From Psychromonas sp. CD1 (GTDB lineage Bacteria; Pseudomonadota; Gammaproteobacteria; Enterobacterales; Psychromonadaceae), in NCBI RefSeq assembly GCF_002239585.1, contig NZ_NDFH01000003.1, forward strand, positions 930,001 through 994,000: a DNA stretch of 64,000 nt, written 5' to 3'. The notes beneath the pieces were generated by a model, which saw only the letters and a list, made by a program, of their open reading frames with translations, had not been told where the DNA came from and did no database searches. Below are positions 45,129-57,443 of this stretch, in pieces; within the stretch, counting starts at the first letter, position 1; every line of letters starts with the position of its first letter. The position numbers were made by a program, and so were the translations under genes.

Positions 45129-48100
45129 TTAACTTGTTAATTGTTCAAAATGCAATAAAACATTTTCTTCGCCCAACAATTTAGACATCCCAAAGAGAAG
45201 TTCATCGTTCGGTGTCACCGACCAAGCTAAGCCAAGCGTTAATTCTGTTCGTGCCTTTTCCTGCGTATATTCTATATGTACAGGGCATAATCCCCCCTTT
45301 GCCACTTGTAAAATATTTTTAAAACGCATTTTAAAATCATCGGGTATATTTTTTTTATTTATTTTCAAACGTAGCTTTGACGCAAAACGCTCACGTGCTT
45401 GATCCATGCTCAGCACTTCACGCGCATTCATTTTAAGACCACCATTAAAAAAATCTTCACTAACTTGCCCTTGTAATACAACCAATTTATCAACAACTAA
45501 TAACTCCTCGTATTGATCTAAAAGATCGGCAAATAGCGTAATATCAATACGGGCTGTTTTATCGTCTAAGGTTAATATTCCCATGCGTTTTCCAGCTTTA
45601 GTCACCATTACTCGCATGCCAATAATAAGCCCCGCAATACGGCTATTCTGACCTCGACGATCACTGCTTAAATCAACAATTGGCTTACAGTGAAAAGCGC
45701 GTATATGGTTTGCATACTGATTAATAGGATGACCGGTTAGATATAACCCTAGCGTTTCTTTTTCACCCGCTAACCACTGTTTTTCCGGCCATTTTTCAAC
45801 TTGTGAAAATTTATTTTCAATATCATCACTATCGGTCGTTAACACACCAAATAAATCACACTGCCCACAAGCTTCCGCTTTTTTATGCTGCGTTGCAGAA
45901 GCTAATGCTAACGGTAAATTAACCATTAAAGCTGCCCTATGTGGGCCTAAATTATCTAATGCTCCCGCTAATATTAACTTTTCTAAAATACGTTTGCCAC
46001 AATGCTTTAAGTCTATTCGATTACAAAAATCAAAGAGATCAGTAAAGGTTCCACCTTCATTACGAGCTTTTATAATGGCATTAATCGGTCCCTCTCCCAC
46101 ACCTTTAATTGCACCAATACCATAAATAATACGTTGGTTTTTATCAACCTTAAATTTAAATAAGCCTTCGTTAACATCAGGAGGGCAAAGGTTAAGATCC
46201 ATACGCTGACACTCGGCAACCAAAATAACGACTTTTTCAGTATTATCCATATCAGCCGAGAGTACCGCCGCCATAAAATATGCTGGATAAAAAGTTTTCA
46301 TCCAAAGGGTTTGATAAGATACTAATGCGTATGCCGCTGAATGTGATTTATTAAAACCATACCCAGCAAACTTTTCTACCAGATCAAAGATTTTCATGGC
46401 GAGTTCGCCATCTACACCATTATTTATTGCGCCTTGCTCAAAAGTACTACGCTGTTTAGCCATCTCTTCTGGTTTCTTTTTACCCATTGCACGGCGTAAC
46501 ATATCTGCGCCACCGAGCGTATATCCAGATAATATTTGAGCAATTTGCATAACTTGCTCTTGATACAAAATAATACCATAAGTCGGATCTAATATTTCTT
46601 TGAGTGATTCATGTTGCCATTTTTCATCTGGATAAGAGACCGCTTCTCTGCCATGTTTCCGCTCGATAAAGTTATCGACCATGCCAGAGCCTAATGGGCC
46701 AGGTCTAAATAGTGCAACTAAAGCTATCATATCTTCGAAAGAATCAGGCTGTAGGCGCCGAATAAGATCTTTCATGCCACGTGACTCAAGCTGAAACACG
46801 GATGTGGTTTCATAGCGCTTTAACAATTCAAAGCATTTAGGCTCAGTCAGACTAATGCGCTCTATTTCAATTTGAGCTTCACCATTTTCTCTTTTATGTG
46901 CATTGAGCATATCCAACGCCCATTGAATAATGGTCAATGTACGTAAGCCTAAAAAATCGAATTTAACTAGCCCTGCTGTTTCAACATCATTTTTGTCAAA
47001 CTGAGTAACGGGGTTATTGCCTTCATCATCGCAATACAACGGTGAAAAATCGGTGATGGTTGTCGGTGAAATAACTACCCCACCAGCATGCTTACCTGCA
47101 TTACGAATAGTTCCTTCTAAAATTCGGCACATATCAATAAGATCGCGAACGTCCTCACTGCCATCATACCGCTCTTGTAAACGAGGCTCTTCTACGAAAG
47201 CTTTAGTCAACGTCATGCCCGGGGTAAGAGGCACTAATTTAGAAATGCTATCCACAAATCCATAAGCATGACCTAGAACTCTGCCGACATCCCGAATAAC
47301 AGCTTTAGCTGCCATCGTACCAAAAGTGATAATTTGCGAAACCGCATCACGACCATATAATTGCGCGACGTGCTCTATTACTTCATCGCGCCTATCCATG
47401 CAAAAATCAATATCGAAATCCGGCATTGAAACCCGCTCTGGATTTAGAAACCGTTCAAAAAGCAAATCGAATTTTAAGGGATCTATATCCGTAATGTTGA
47501 GTGCATAAGCAACGAGAGAGCCTGCACCACTGCCTCGACCCGGCCCAACGGGTATCCCATTATCTTTACTCCACTGAATAAATTCCATTACAATTAAGAA
47601 ATAACCAGGAAAACCCATTGCATTAATAACATCGAGTTCAATTTCCAAACGCTCATCATAAGGCTTGCGTATTTGTGCAAAATTAACACTGTTCTTGTCA
47701 AAGAGAAAATCTAATCTTGCTTCTAAACCAATGCGAGAAACACCAATAAAATAATCATTAATAGGCTTCCCATTTGTTGGGAAATCAGGTAAAAAACATT
47801 GCCCTAAACGTAAGGTAACATTACATCGTTTAGCTATTTCAACACTATTTTGTAATGCTTCAGGAATATCTGAAAATAATTCACACATCTCTTGTGCGCT
47901 ACGTAAATATTGCTCGTCACTATAGTCTTTAGGACGACGTTCATCACCTAATGTATAACCTTGATTAATACATACTCGAATAATATGTGCATCAAATAAT
48001 TTCTTTTCTGCGAAAACTACCTGATTCGTCGCGACAACAGGTAATTGATTCTTTTCTGCCCAATTTAAGGCTAGATGTAAATAAGTTTCTTCTTCAAATC

Positions 48101-48641
48101 TACCTGTACGAATAAGCTCAATATAATAGCGCTGCGCAAAATAAGTTTGATAAAAACAAGTTATTTCCGATGCGACGTCAACACGTCCCTTCAATAACAT
48201 TTTGCCCAAATCACCTTCTTTTGCTCCGGATAATAAAATAAGATCTTGATTATATTCTTTTAGCCAATCTTGATCCAAAATAGCGCGACCACCAACATGA
48301 CCTCGACAATAAGCTTTGGATATCAACTCAGTTATGTTTTTATAACCTGTATTGCTCATCGCCAATATCGTAATACGAAATTGTTCCCCTTCTAAGAGTT
48401 TGCTTTGCACCCAAAAATCAGCCCCGATAAGTGGCTTGATGCCTGCATCATGCGCTGCGGTATAAAATTTAACTAAACCACAAAAATTAGTTTGATCAGT
48501 TAAAGCCATTGCGGGCATATTCATAGCGACTGTTTTGGCAATTAACGGTTTTACTTTAGTTAAACCATCGACCATTGAAAAGTCACTGTGTACTCTTAAA
48601 TGAATAAATTTAGGATCGGAGATCACACTGGATTCGGACAT
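45129..48641 (-). CDS. dnaE: DNA polymerase III alpha subunit
   Basis: Replicative polymerase catalytic subunit, 1,170 residues (E. coli 1,160). The PHP domain begins [14 protein letters not shown]. The palm carries [18 protein letters not shown] and [15 protein letters not shown] with the catalytic Asp pair. [25 protein letters not shown] and [16 protein letters not shown] are finger motifs. The tandem HhH and OB domains follow ([21 protein letters not shown]). It is the last gene of the leftward macro-operon, 49 bp after rnhB. Confidence 0.99.
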   Translation of the reverse strand: MSESSVISDPKFIHLRVHSDFSMVDGLTKVKPLIAKTVAMNMPAMALTDQTNFCGLVKFYTAAHDAGIKPLIGADFWVQSKLLEGEQFRITILAMSNTGYKNITELISKAYCRGHVGGRAILDQDWLKEYNQDLILLSGAKEGDLGKMLLKGRVDVASEITCFYQTYFAQRYYIELIRTGRFEEETYLHLALNWAEKNQLPVVATNQVVFAEKKLFDAHIIRVCINQGYTLGDERRPKDYSDEQYLRSAQEMCELFSDIPEALQNSVEIAKRCNVTLRLGQCFLPDFPTNGKPINDYFIGVSRIGLEARLDFLFDKNSVNFAQIRKPYDERLEIELDVINAMGFPGYFLIVMEFIQWSKDNGIPVGPGRGSGAGSLVAYALNITDIDPLKFDLLFERFLNPERVSMPDFDIDFCMDRRDEVIEHVAQLYGRDAVSQIITFGTMAAKAVIRDVGRVLGHAYGFVDSISKLVPLTPGMTLTKAFVEEPRLQERYDGSEDVRDLIDMCRILEGTIRNAGKHAGGVVISPTTITDFSPLYCDDEGNNPVTQFDKNDVETAGLVKFDFLGLRTLTIIQWALDMLNAHKRENGEAQIEIERISLTEPKCFELLKRYETTSVFQLESRGMKDLIRRLQPDSFEDMIALVALFRPGPLGSGMVDNFIERKHGREAVSYPDEKWQHESLKEILDPTYGIILYQEQVMQIAQILSGYTLGGADMLRRAMGKKKPEEMAKQRSTFEQGAINNGVDGELAMKIFDLVEKFAGYGFNKSHSAAYALVSYQTLWMKTFYPAYFMAAVLSADMDNTEKVVILVAECQRMDLNLCPPDVNEGLFKFKVDKNQRIIYGIGAIKGVGEGPINAIIKARNEGGTFTDLFDFCNRIDLKHCGKRILEKLILAGALDNLGPHRAALMVNLPLALASATQHKKAEACGQCDLFGVLTTDSDDIENKFSQVEKWPEKQWLAGEKETLGLYLTGHPINQYANHIRAFHCKPIVDLSSDRRGQNSRIAGLIIGMRVMVTKAGKRMGILTLDDKTARIDITLFADLLDQYEELLVVDKLVVLQGQVSEDFFNGGLKMNAREVLSMDQARERFASKLRLKINKKNIPDDFKMRFKNILQVAKGGLCPVHIEYTQEKARTELTLGLAWSVTPNDELLFGMSKLLGEENVLLHFEQLTS

Positions 48642-48690
48642 AGAGCTTCCATTTGCTACGGCATTAATTATTTTAGTTCTGACAGAGAGG

Positions 48691-49305
48691 TTATAACAAA
48701 CCTAATACTTTTTTTACTGGTTTAAAACTTTTTCGATATTCATCAATAGGCCCATATTTTTGTAAGGCTTCTATATGTGCTTTGGTTGGGTAACCTTTAT
48801 GCTTCGCGAATCCATATTGTGGATACCGAGCATCAAGCTCTCGCATTTCTCTATCTCGAGTCACTTTTGCAATAATAGATGCAGCACTTATCTGTGCAAC
48901 ACGTGCATCACCTTGCACAATCGCTTCACTTGGCATCATTAATGATGGACAACGATTACCATCGATAAAAACAAAATTTGGTTGAATAGTCAGACCTTGT
49001 ACTGCACGTTGCATCGCCAGCATTGTTGCATGTAATATATTCAAGGTATCTATTTCTTCCGGCGATGCTCGCCCAATAGAGATACATAACGCTTTTTCTT
49101 GGATCTCATCAAATAAAAATGCTAATTTTTTTTCACTTAATTTTTTAGAGTCAGCAAGGCCCTCTATCGGTTTTTTTGCATTTAAAATTACCGCGGCGGT
49201 GACAACATCTCCGACCAATGGTCCTCGACCAACTTCGTCAACACCTGCAATAAAAGCAACATCAGGATAAATAATATCTGATAAAACGTTATTTTTTTTA
49301 CTCAT
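48691..49305 (-). CDS. rnhB: Ribonuclease HII
   Basis: Cuts RNA in RNA-DNA hybrids and removes single ribonucleotides from DNA. 204 residues. Catalytic acids are in [16 protein letters not shown] (Asp-Glu), [10 protein letters not shown] (Asp), and the following [12 protein letters not shown] (Asp). HKGYPTKAH is conserved. Start at ATG 49305 preceded by GAGAG; the in-frame GTG at 49311 is less likely. It overlaps the end of lpxB by 8 bp, so the two are translationally coupled. Confidence 0.97.
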   Translation of the reverse strand: MSKKNNVLSDIIYPDVAFIAGVDEVGRGPLVGDVVTAAVILNAKKPIEGLADSKKLSEKKLAFLFDEIQEKALCISIGRASPEEIDTLNILHATMLAMQRAVQGLTIQPNFVFIDGNRCPSLMMPSEAIVQGDARVAQISAASIIAKVTRDREMRELDARYPQYGFAKHKGYPTKAHIEALQKYGPIDEYRKSFKPVKKVLGLL

Positions 49306-50446
49306 TTTCACTCTCTAATAATTTTATCACGGCCAACGCCGCTTGCTTATCTGCATTACATTTTATTTTCTTATGTAATTGTGTAAACGTCTGTACCATG
49401 TCCACACCACCACCACCGATTAAGTACTCTAATTCTTTTTGCATATTATCAACAGTACAATCATGCTGATTTAATTCCTTAACAATTTCTCTATCGGCAA
49501 TTAAATTTGGTAAAGAAGTATACTTAACACTTGAGAGTGATTTAACAATAAAATAAGTCAATGCACTGACTTTGTAAGCAACCACCATTGGAACTTTCGC
49601 CAGCATAGCTTCTAAAGCCGCAGTGCCAGATGCCAATAAAACGAGATCTGCAGATTGTAATATATCGCTAGAATGACCATCGTATAATGTGATGGGAAGA
49701 TCTTTCGCTATTTCCTTTATGAGCAACTTAAACTGTTCTTTACGTCGCGCATTAACCATAGGAACAATAAAGCGATACTCCGGATGCTTTTTATAAATAC
49801 GCTTCGCGCATTCTAAAAATAACGGTCCTAACATCGAGATTTCGGCTTTCCGACTACCTGGCAAAATCGCCAACAACTTATCGTTTTCATTTAGATTCAA
49901 AGCATTACGAGCTTTAGATTTGTTGCGAATTAAAGGTAATTGATCCGCCAGCGTATGTCCAATAAATTGGCATGGCACATTAAAACGATCATAAAAAGCT
50001 TTTTCAAAGGGTAAAAAAGCCAAAACCAAATCTGTAGCTTTCGCGATTTTATGAATACGCCATTGCTTCCATGCCCAGACAGAAGGACTCACATAATGAA
50101 TCGTTTTAATACCTTGCTGTTTTAATTTTAATTCAACAGTTAAATTAAAGTCAGGTGCATCAATCCCAATAAATATATCTGGAGGATTAGCAATAAAGTG
50201 CTCAATGATAGACTTGCGGATGCTTAAAATACTGCGCAATTTACCTAAAACTTCAACAAATCCCATTACCGATAGCGCTTCTAAAGGGTGCAATGAAATA
50301 CAGCCTTGGGCGAGCATTTTAGGTCCAGCTATTCCTTCAAAAACGGCATCTGGATAATGCACTTTTAATGCTTTTATTAACCCTTCACCTAAAATATCCC
50401 CCGAGGATTCTCCTGCGACAAGGCCAATGCGTAATACTTTTTTCAT
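49298..50446 (-). CDS. lpxB: Lipid A disaccharide synthase
   Basis: Peripheral membrane glycosyltransferase that joins UDP-2,3-diacylglucosamine and lipid X. 382 residues, as in E. coli. [53 protein letters not shown] and [22 protein letters not shown] are family motifs. AGAGGA lies before the start. A terminator-like hairpin lies between lpxA and lpxB, so its transcription may be reduced relative to lpxA. Confidence 0.99.
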   Translation of the reverse strand: MKKVLRIGLVAGESSGDILGEGLIKALKVHYPDAVFEGIAGPKMLAQGCISLHPLEALSVMGFVEVLGKLRSILSIRKSIIEHFIANPPDIFIGIDAPDFNLTVELKLKQQGIKTIHYVSPSVWAWKQWRIHKIAKATDLVLAFLPFEKAFYDRFNVPCQFIGHTLADQLPLIRNKSKARNALNLNENDKLLAILPGSRKAEISMLGPLFLECAKRIYKKHPEYRFIVPMVNARRKEQFKLLIKEIAKDLPITLYDGHSSDILQSADLVLLASGTAALEAMLAKVPMVVAYKVSALTYFIVKSLSSVKYTSLPNLIADREIVKELNQHDCTVDNMQKELEYLIGGGGVDMVQTFTQLHKKIKCNADKQAALAVIKLLESENE

Positions 50447-50460
50447 AAAATCCTCTGTAA

Positions 50461-50485
50461 AAAAAAGGCTCTGAGAGCCTTTTTT
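50461..50485 (-). terminator. Terminator/attenuator between lpxA and lpxB
   Basis: 11-bp stem AAAAAAGGCTC / GAGCCTTTTTT (50461-50471 with 50475-50485), 3-base loop, followed by a T-run on the minus strand. It has the form of an intrinsic terminator but lies inside the lpxD-fabZ-lpxA-lpxB-rnhB-dnaE series. Confidence 0.75.
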
Positions 50486-50498
50486 ATTCCTTTAAAAC

Positions 50499-51287
50499 CT
50501 ATCTCACAATGCCCCTACTCTCAACACAAATAAAATCATAGAGTACTTGTAATTCTGGACATTTTTCAATCTTTTGTTTAATTATCTGCTGTGCTTGAGC
50601 AAGCTGATTACCCTCTCGGCAAAGCACTTTATAAGCACGTTTAATTTCCATAATAGCGGCGCTACTAAATCCACTACGTTTTAAACCAATGGAATTAACA
50701 CCCTGCGCTTGAACATAGTTTCCTGATGCCATAAAGTAAGGAGGAATATCTTTATTTACAGCCGAGCATCCTCCTACCATTGCATATTCCCCTACACGAG
50801 TAAATTGATGCAACGCAGAGAGCCCACCTATAATAACATGATTAGAGAGTACAGTATGACCCGCTAACGTGGCATTATTTGAAAGGATAATGTTATCACC
50901 TAAAATACAATCATGGGCAACGTGTACATAGGCCATTAGTAGATTGTGATTACCTATTTTAGTCGTACCTTTATCCTGTGCCGTTCCTCGATGAATCGTA
51001 CAGCTTTCACGAAAAACATTATTGTCACCGATCTCTAAAAATGTCTCTTCACCATTATATTTTAAATCTTGACAATCTTCGCCTACAGACGAAAATTGGA
51101 ATATTTTATTGCTTTTACCCATTTTTGTTGGCCCTTTAAGCACAACATGCGGGCCAATCCAGCAATCATCCCCTATTTCAACACGTGCACCAACAATAGT
51201 ATAAGGGCCGATTTCAACATTCTTACCGATGACGGCACTCTTATGGATAATAGCGGTTGCGTGAATTTTTGCTGTTGAATGAATCAT
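50499..51287 (-). CDS. lpxA: UDP-N-acetylglucosamine acyltransferase
   Basis: First step of lipid A synthesis. 262 residues from ATG 51287, equal to E. coli; the open frame extends further upstream into fabZ. Left-handed beta helix of hexapeptide repeats. The catalytic His is in YVHVAHDCILGDN. GLSALHQFTRVGEYAMVGG and the C-terminal helical domain are typical. The start codon overlaps the fabZ stop (TAATG), with GAGAGG upstream, so expression is coupled to fabZ. Confidence 0.99.
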   Translation of the reverse strand: MIHSTAKIHATAIIHKSAVIGKNVEIGPYTIVGARVEIGDDCWIGPHVVLKGPTKMGKSNKIFQFSSVGEDCQDLKYNGEETFLEIGDNNVFRESCTIHRGTAQDKGTTKIGNHNLLMAYVHVAHDCILGDNIILSNNATLAGHTVLSNHVIIGGLSALHQFTRVGEYAMVGGCSAVNKDIPPYFMASGNYVQAQGVNSIGLKRSGFSSAAIMEIKRAYKVLCREGNQLAQAQQIIKQKIEKCPELQVLYDFICVESRGIVR

Positions 51288-51739
51288 TAAACCTCTCTTC
51301 TTGCACACATTATCATCGCCTGACAAGCGACTTCACCATCGACTTTTGCTGTACATTCAAATTTACCCATGCCACGGCGCTCTTTCAGATAAATAACTTC
51401 AAGCTCTAAAACATCACCAGGTACAACAGGCTTACGAAAGCGAACCTTATCAATAGAAGCTAAAAAATATAATTCATTCGGCGCAGGTTTCCCATACGTT
51501 GCAAATGCCAATATCCCCGTAGCTTGAGCGAGAGCTTCAATAATCATTACACCGGGAAACACAGGGGCATGAGGAAAGTGACCTTGAAACTGAGGTTCAT
51601 TAAAAGAAATATTTTTAATCGCTTTTAACGTTTTTCCTGGGACATAATCCAATACTCTATCAACTAACAGAAAAGGATAGCGATGTGGTAGAAGATCCAT
51701 GATCTCTTTGATATCTAATGTGTTTAACTCGTTGCTCAT
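51287..51739 (-). CDS. fabZ: 3-hydroxyacyl-ACP dehydratase FabZ
   Basis: Dehydrates 3-hydroxyacyl-ACP in fatty acid elongation and competes with LpxA for 3-hydroxymyristoyl-ACP. 150 residues from ATG 51739, which has AAGGA about 7 bases upstream; the frame is open to 51808. The hot-dog fold active site His is in [14 protein letters not shown] and Glu in [24 protein letters not shown] is the N-terminal signature. It starts 13 bp after lpxD and overlaps lpxA by one base. Confidence 0.98.
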   Translation of the reverse strand: MSNELNTLDIKEIMDLLPHRYPFLLVDRVLDYVPGKTLKAIKNISFNEPQFQGHFPHAPVFPGVMIIEALAQATGILAFATYGKPAPNELYFLASIDKVRFRKPVVPGDVLELEVIYLKERRGMGKFECTAKVDGEVACQAMIMCARREV

Positions 51740-51752
51740 GGAATATTCCTTA

Positions 51753-52772
51753 TTATTTATTTTTGTAATTTTTTTCAAGTTGTTTAACTCTTTTAAACAA
51801 CTTTGCAAGTTGTAACGTACAAACGGTTGTTTTACGCCATTCTAGGTTGCTCGTTGCAGGGACCCCCGAAGAGTATATTCCAGCTTCTTTAATACTACGA
51901 ACCACCATACTATTTCCTGTGATCACCACATTATCTGCGATGTTAATATGCCCATTCATTTGCACACCACCCGCAATAATACAATTTTTACCGATAATAG
52001 CGCTACCAGCAAAGTTAGAGCCACCCGCTATCACCGTATTTTTACCTATATTTACATTATGGGCAATTTGACATTGATTATCAATTTTCACGCCATCGCC
52101 AATCACGGTATTCGATAAAGCACCTCGATCAATACTCGTTGATGCACCTATTTCAACATCATCACCGATGATAACTTTACCAATTTGTGGTATTTTTATC
52201 CATTTACCTTCATAAGGGGCGTTACCAAAACCATCCGAACCAATCACTGTATTGGCATGTATAATACAACGCTTTCCAATATCACAATTATGATAAATAG
52301 TGACATTAGGATATATTTTAGTTTCTTCTTGTATACTACAATTTAAACCGATAACCACATTTGCAAATATCTGACAGTTATCAGCAATATTGACTCCCGC
52401 TTCAACCACTACATTTTCAGCAATCGCAACATTATCACCAATGTTTGCAGAATGATGAATACAAGCACTACTTGCTATTCCAGCGCGCAATTTTGGTGTT
52501 GTATCAAAAAGTTGTGCTAACAAAGCATAACCCCAATAAGGATTATCCATAAATAGTGCATTACCTTGATATATTTCTTTTAATTCATTAGGTAACACAA
52601 TGGCACTGGCTTGACATTTTCCGAGTTTAATTAATATTTTTTTATCCGAGACAAAGGTAATATCCCCTTCTCGTGCATTATCAAATGTTGCTAAATTAGA
52701 TAATATTAATTCACCATCACCGCAATATGTTGCGTTTAGTAACTCACTTAGTTTAGCCAAAGTATATTTCAT
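51753..52772 (-). CDS. lpxD: UDP-3-O-(3-hydroxymyristoyl)glucosamine N-acyltransferase
   Basis: Third step of lipid A synthesis. 339 residues (E. coli 341). N-terminal uridine-binding domain, then a long left-handed beta helix. The catalytic His is in [34 protein letters not shown] is a strong family marker. The C-terminal helix binds ACP. The ribosome binding site is weak (GGA 10 bases upstream), while AAGGAGG sequences lie farther upstream in a 26-bp duplication; an 11-codon frame overlaps the start as ATGA. Confidence 0.98.
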   Translation of the reverse strand: MKYTLAKLSELLNATYCGDGELILSNLATFDNAREGDITFVSDKKILIKLGKCQASAIVLPNELKEIYQGNALFMDNPYWGYALLAQLFDTTPKLRAGIASSACIHHSANIGDNVAIAENVVVEAGVNIADNCQIFANVVIGLNCSIQEETKIYPNVTIYHNCDIGKRCIIHANTVIGSDGFGNAPYEGKWIKIPQIGKVIIGDDVEIGASTSIDRGALSNTVIGDGVKIDNQCQIAHNVNIGKNTVIAGGSNFAGSAIIGKNCIIAGGVQMNGHINIADNVVITGNSMVVRSIKEAGIYSSGVPATSNLEWRKTTVCTLQLAKLFKRVKQLEKNYKNK

Positions 52773-52798
52773 GTTTTTTGTCCATTATCTTTAATTCT

Positions 52799-52850
52799 CA
52801 TCCTCCTTAAAGAATCAATAATAGCATCCTCCTTAAAGAATCAATAATAG
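52799..52850. repeat. 26-bp perfect tandem duplication upstream of lpxD
   Basis: Two exact copies, 52799-52824 and 52825-52850, each beginning CATCCTCCTTAAAGAATC on the plus strand. Read on the minus strand, the direction of lpxD, each copy ends with AAGGAGGATG, so a perfect Shine-Dalgarno joined to ATG occurs twice. Confidence 0.95.
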
Positions 52851-52961
52851 CCGTGCATAAATGCTTATTATATTTTCTTTAAGCAGATGGGTACTTTTCC
52901 TGTGCTCTGTTTTACCCTTTTATACCCTTTATTGTATCGTAAAAGGGAGATGGTATTATCT

Positions 52962-53471
52962 CTATTTTTTACTGATCTCTTTGATCACAAGATCTGAAAT
53001 ATCATAACCCGGTTTTGCAAATATAATTTGCTCTCCATTGACAATAAAATCATAATTACCTTTTTTAGCAACCGAATTGATAACATCACGTACGACTATC
53101 AAGGCTCTTTGTTGTTCTTCACCTTGACGACGACGATTATCTTCTTCAAAAGCTTTACGGTTAATTTTATATTCCGCAAGTTTAACTTCTATTTTACGTT
53201 GTATTGCAATAACCTCAGATTCTTTCATCAACTCTGAGTCACGTTTTAGTGTTGTTTCGTATTTTTTTATTGTCTTTTCTAATGCTTGTAATGCTGCATA
53301 GCGCCCTTTAAATTCAGATTCTAATTTTTTTATGATCCTGGCGCGTTGTGGTGACTCTTTCATTATTTTAGAGGGGTAAACAACCCCTATTTTTTGTGAA
53401 GTTGCCGCATATGCACCCGAGATAGAAAGCATTGCTATTGCAATTGTAATAATTTTAAATAAATCTTTCAT
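52962..53471 (-). CDS. skp: Periplasmic chaperone Skp (OmpH)
   Basis: Trimeric periplasmic chaperone that holds unfolded outer-membrane proteins for BamA. 169 residues from ATG 53471 (GGGGT upstream; the frame opens earlier at 53516). Signal peptide with cleavage after SGAYA. IGVVYPSKIMKESPQ, a long charged coiled coil (about residues 45-125), and YDFIVNGEQIIFAKPGYDISDLV are typical. Lies directly downstream of bamA, as in other gammaproteobacteria. Confidence 0.94.
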   Translation of the reverse strand: MKDLFKIITIAIAMLSISGAYAATSQKIGVVYPSKIMKESPQRARIIKKLESEFKGRYAALQALEKTIKKYETTLKRDSELMKESEVIAIQRKIEVKLAEYKINRKAFEEDNRRRQGEEQQRALIVVRDVINSVAKKGNYDFIVNGEQIIFAKPGYDISDLVIKEISKK

Positions 53472-53591
53472 TTTGTAACCCCATAAATAATATGATAAAA
53501 AATACAATAAATGCAAATATTATAGACTTAAAATCCATCGTTCACTTTACATGAAAACAGAAATTAAAAAGATAAAAAACGTTAATAAAAA

Positions 53592-56012
53592 TCAAAATGA
53601 ATTACCGATATTAAATGAAAATATTTCAGTTTGATCACCTTCATACTTTTTCACCGGCCAAGCTAAAGTAAATACTAATGGTCCCATCGGTGAGATCCAA
53701 GTTAGTTGTGTCCCGATAGATGCTCTTATTCTACCTGGTTTTGAGTAATCACCAAAATATTCACAGTTATATGAGCAACTTGATTGACTATATTTTGAAT
53801 AATCAAACTCAGTATCCCAAACTTCACCCGCGTCTATAAATATACTGCTACGTACCTGACGTGTATATGCTTCGTCTAATAAAGGGACAGGGAAAATAAG
53901 CTCTGCACTTAACGTATACTTGGCATTTCCTCCAAGTGCCTCATCAGTAATTGTTCCACTATTATTACCATCAATTTCCGAGACGTAAATAGCACGAGGG
54001 CCAATGGTATTACTTGCAAACCCACGCAAAGTTCGATATCCACCCACATAGTAGTTTTCAAAGAAAGGTAATATTTGATCGTTACCTTCAAATTTTCCAT
54101 AGCCATTAGCATAGCCGACTGAAGCCCGTAAAAGTGTGGTCCAATCACCATCATCAGTTATTCGTTGATAATTACTCAAATCAAAATTAACTTTAAAGTA
54201 TTGCAAATCAGATCCAGGAATTGTCACTTTTGCCCATAATGAATGCTTCATACCTTGCGTGGGTAACTGTCCTTTATCTAAATTATTCCGTGTCCAACTC
54301 GCCGTAACATCAAAGTTTTGAAAGTTAACTGAACCATCAGAATTTAATAAAGAGCCGTAAATATCCCAAAATGTTTGTAATTGCGCGTAAGAATTAAGTT
54401 GTGAAATACCGTTATTCTCCCAACCTACACCAAAATTCAAACGATTTATTTCGTCAACAGGGAAGCCTAAATTAAAGCGAGTTCCATACGTTGTATTGGT
54501 ATAATCAACAATATTTGCATCACCGGCTTCAAACTTATCATAAAAGAGACGAAAACCACCACTCACCGCATCCTTAGTTAAATACGGTGTCGTATAATTA
54601 ATGCTCGCATTAGTACTATAATCATTGAATTTGACCTCAAAACCAACTTTATCACCCGAGCCTAAAAAGTTGTTTTGCTGTATACCTGCACTTAAGCTCA
54701 TTCCGGATTCAGTTCCATAACCAATGCCAGCATTAAAGGAGCCTGAGGATTGCTCCTCAACCTTGACATTAATATCGACTAAATCATTACTAATACGAGT
54801 GGTTTCAATGTCTACTTTAGAAAAGAAGCCTAACCGATTTAAACGTGCTTTAGATTGTTCTATTTTTTCACTCGACAACCAGCTACCTTCCATTTGGCGC
54901 ATTTCACGACGAAGTACAATATCTTTGGTAGTGGTATTTCCTGAAATGTTTATGTTTCTCACATAACCGCGTTGTCCTGGATCTATCGAGAAATTCACAA
55001 CAACAGTCTTCGTGGTATCATCAATTTCGGGATAAGTTTTAATTTCTGGATATGCATAACCCAAGCGCCCAAAATATTTCCGTATGTTTTGCTCTGCAAA
55101 GGCGACATCTGACGCAGCATAAATATCACCTTTAGTCACAGATATCAGTGCACGGATGTCCTTTTCTTTTCCTAATAAGTTGCCAATAAATTTGATATCA
55201 GTAACCTTATAAATATCACCCTCATCGACATTGATTGTGACATAAACCCCTTTTTTATTAGGTGTTAGCGCAACTTGTGTATCCTCAATATTAAAACGTA
55301 TATAGCCCCTATCTAAGTAATAACTTTTTAGTACTTCTAAATCGCCTGCTAATTTTTGCTTTTGATAATTATCATCGGCAAAGATATCCCACCAGCCACC
55401 GGAGTTCCTTAAGCTTAAACGTTTTAATAATTTTACATCACTGTAAACATGATTACCCACAATATTAATTTGCTCTATTTTAGCCGTCAGACCTTCTCGA
55501 AATATAAACTGTATAGAGACCCGATTCCGTGGTAATGCGGTTACCACCGTTTCAACTTTTGCGCTATATTTGCCAATACTGTTATAAAAATTTTCAAGAC
55601 TTTTTTCTATACTAGCTAATGTCGTTCTATCTAAAGGCTCACCCTCTTTAATACCGGATGATTTTAATGAGTCTAAAATTTGTTCATCGGTTAATTTATC
55701 ATTGCCCGTTAACGCGATATTACTGATCGAAGGGCGCTCTTTTACTTTAAATATTAAAACATTGCCAGACCTATCTAACTCTATAGATTCAAAATATTTA
55801 CTCGCATAAAGTTTTTTTAATGCTTGGGATAGTTGATATTCATCGACAATGTCCCCTTCGCGAATAGGTAGACTTAATAATGCAGCCCCTAATGTAATAC
55901 GTTGTAAACCTTCAAACTGCAGATCTGATATTGTCATTTTTTGCGCAACTGAAAACATAGAAAAACAGCTGGCACATGCAAATACAGATGCTAATAAATA
56001 TCGCTTCGTCAT
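53592..56012 (-). CDS. bamA: Outer membrane protein assembly factor BamA
   Basis: Core of the BAM complex that inserts beta-barrel proteins in the outer membrane. 806 residues (E. coli 810). Signal peptide ends near FSVAQ. Five POTRA domains cover about residues 25-420. The Omp85 barrel follows, with the loop-6 motif as [14 protein letters not shown] (the family RGF) and a C-terminal aromatic residue (GNSF) as the beta signal. Flanked by rseP and skp in the standard order. Confidence 0.99.
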   Translation of the reverse strand: MTKRYLLASVFACASCFSMFSVAQKMTISDLQFEGLQRITLGAALLSLPIREGDIVDEYQLSQALKKLYASKYFESIELDRSGNVLIFKVKERPSISNIALTGNDKLTDEQILDSLKSSGIKEGEPLDRTTLASIEKSLENFYNSIGKYSAKVETVVTALPRNRVSIQFIFREGLTAKIEQINIVGNHVYSDVKLLKRLSLRNSGGWWDIFADDNYQKQKLAGDLEVLKSYYLDRGYIRFNIEDTQVALTPNKKGVYVTINVDEGDIYKVTDIKFIGNLLGKEKDIRALISVTKGDIYAASDVAFAEQNIRKYFGRLGYAYPEIKTYPEIDDTTKTVVVNFSIDPGQRGYVRNINISGNTTTKDIVLRREMRQMEGSWLSSEKIEQSKARLNRLGFFSKVDIETTRISNDLVDINVKVEEQSSGSFNAGIGYGTESGMSLSAGIQQNNFLGSGDKVGFEVKFNDYSTNASINYTTPYLTKDAVSGGFRLFYDKFEAGDANIVDYTNTTYGTRFNLGFPVDEINRLNFGVGWENNGISQLNSYAQLQTFWDIYGSLLNSDGSVNFQNFDVTASWTRNNLDKGQLPTQGMKHSLWAKVTIPGSDLQYFKVNFDLSNYQRITDDGDWTTLLRASVGYANGYGKFEGNDQILPFFENYYVGGYRTLRGFASNTIGPRAIYVSEIDGNNSGTITDEALGGNAKYTLSAELIFPVPLLDEAYTRQVRSSIFIDAGEVWDTEFDYSKYSQSSCSYNCEYFGDYSKPGRIRASIGTQLTWISPMGPLVFTLAWPVKKYEGDQTEIFSFNIGNSF

Positions 56013-56063
56013 TTTATTCTTTAATCCTTTACAACACTTATCTCTGTGTTTTATATTTTATAA

Positions 56064-57443
56064 TCACGACAACAAATTAAAATCATTTAATATTACGATG
56101 GTCATTAACAGCATTAAAATAGCACCACCAATACGAAATCCAATCTCTTGTATCTTGTCTGGCACCGGGCGCCCACTTAATATCTCTACAACATAATAAA
56201 GCAAATGTCCCCCATCTAATACAGGTAAGGGTATCAAATTCATTAAGCCTAAATTTACACTGATTAAGGCAATAAACCCAAGAAAATATTGGATCCCATA
56301 GGTTGCACTCATTCCCGCACCTTTTGCGATGGCAACCGGCCCACTTAAACTATTTATTGAAATATCACCAGTGACTAATTTTATTAACGTAGAAAAGGTT
56401 AACGTGGTTAATTTTACTGTTTTTTGCACACCTTTTATAAACGCTTGAGGCGCCGAAAATTTTAAATATACACGATATTCTTCTGGATAAACATCCATCA
56501 TCGGTATAAGACCAACATAACCTTGATCTTCACCCAATGCATTTTCCCGCGTAGCAGGCACTAGTTTTATGTTTTTTAATAATGAGCTTCTTTGGATCTG
56601 CAATTGTAACTCTTTACCTGCATGACTCTGAACTATTTCTACGAAATCAGACCAATCATCTAAACGTATCTGATTGACCGAGAGAAGTTTATCTTGGGCT
56701 TTCAACCCTGCATTAAATGCCACACTTTCAGGTAACACCGAAGCGATGCTTAAATGCACAGCGGGTCGATAAGCTAAAAAACCTAAACTACTTACTATCG
56801 ACTCTTTTTTCGGCGAGTATTTCCAATTCTTCAATGAGACTGTAAATTTCTGTAAAGGTTCAATGCGATTGTCTTGCAAAGCATCACCTAACGAGCGAAT
56901 AGTTATATTGATGTTCGGTTGGCCAATTTCATCCAACAAAGCTAAATATAGAGATTCCCACTCTGGTGTTAATTGTTCATTCACGCTTATAATTTGAAAA
57001 GGTGCTTCTGCTTTTAAAACGTACATTGGCGTATTTTCAGCAACATTGCTAATAATAGGTTTAGCGGTATTAATGCCTATCATATACATTAAAAAAAATG
57101 CAACGATAGCTAATAAAAAATTAGCAATAGGCCCAGCTGCAACGATAGCAATACGTTGCCACACATTTTTTTTGTCAAATGCATATTGTAATTGCTCATC
57201 ACTCACCGACTCGATACGACTATCAAGCATTTTCACATAACCGCCGAGAGGAATAAGAGCAACAATAAACTCAGTACCCTGTTTGTCTGTCTTTTTAAAA
57301 AGTGTCTTACCAAATCCGATAGAAAAACAATGTACCTTTACGCCACAACGACGAGCCACCCAAAAGTGCCCAAATTCATGAATAGCGACTAAGATACTCA
57401 AAGCAACAATAAAAGCGCCTAAGTTCCATAATATTGCTAACAT
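56064..57443 (-). CDS. rseP: Regulator of sigma-E protease RseP
   Basis: Inner-membrane zinc site-2 protease that cuts RseA and remnant signal peptides. 459 residues (E. coli 450). The zinc motif HEFGH is at residues 22-26 and the third ligand is in LPVLDGGHLLYYV. Two central PDZ domains (around ASVLPESVAFNAGLKAQDKLLSVN). The start codon lies inside the end of dxr (7-bp overlap), with AAGGA as ribosome binding site in the dxr tail. Confidence 0.98.
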   Translation of the reverse strand: MLAILWNLGAFIVALSILVAIHEFGHFWVARRCGVKVHCFSIGFGKTLFKKTDKQGTEFIVALIPLGGYVKMLDSRIESVSDEQLQYAFDKKNVWQRIAIVAAGPIANFLLAIVAFFLMYMIGINTAKPIISNVAENTPMYVLKAEAPFQIISVNEQLTPEWESLYLALLDEIGQPNINITIRSLGDALQDNRIEPLQKFTVSLKNWKYSPKKESIVSSLGFLAYRPAVHLSIASVLPESVAFNAGLKAQDKLLSVNQIRLDDWSDFVEIVQSHAGKELQLQIQRSSLLKNIKLVPATRENALGEDQGYVGLIPMMDVYPEEYRVYLKFSAPQAFIKGVQKTVKLTTLTFSTLIKLVTGDISINSLSGPVAIAKGAGMSATYGIQYFLGFIALISVNLGLMNLIPLPVLDGGHLLYYVVEILSGRPVPDKIQEIGFRIGGAILMLLMTIVILNDFNLLS

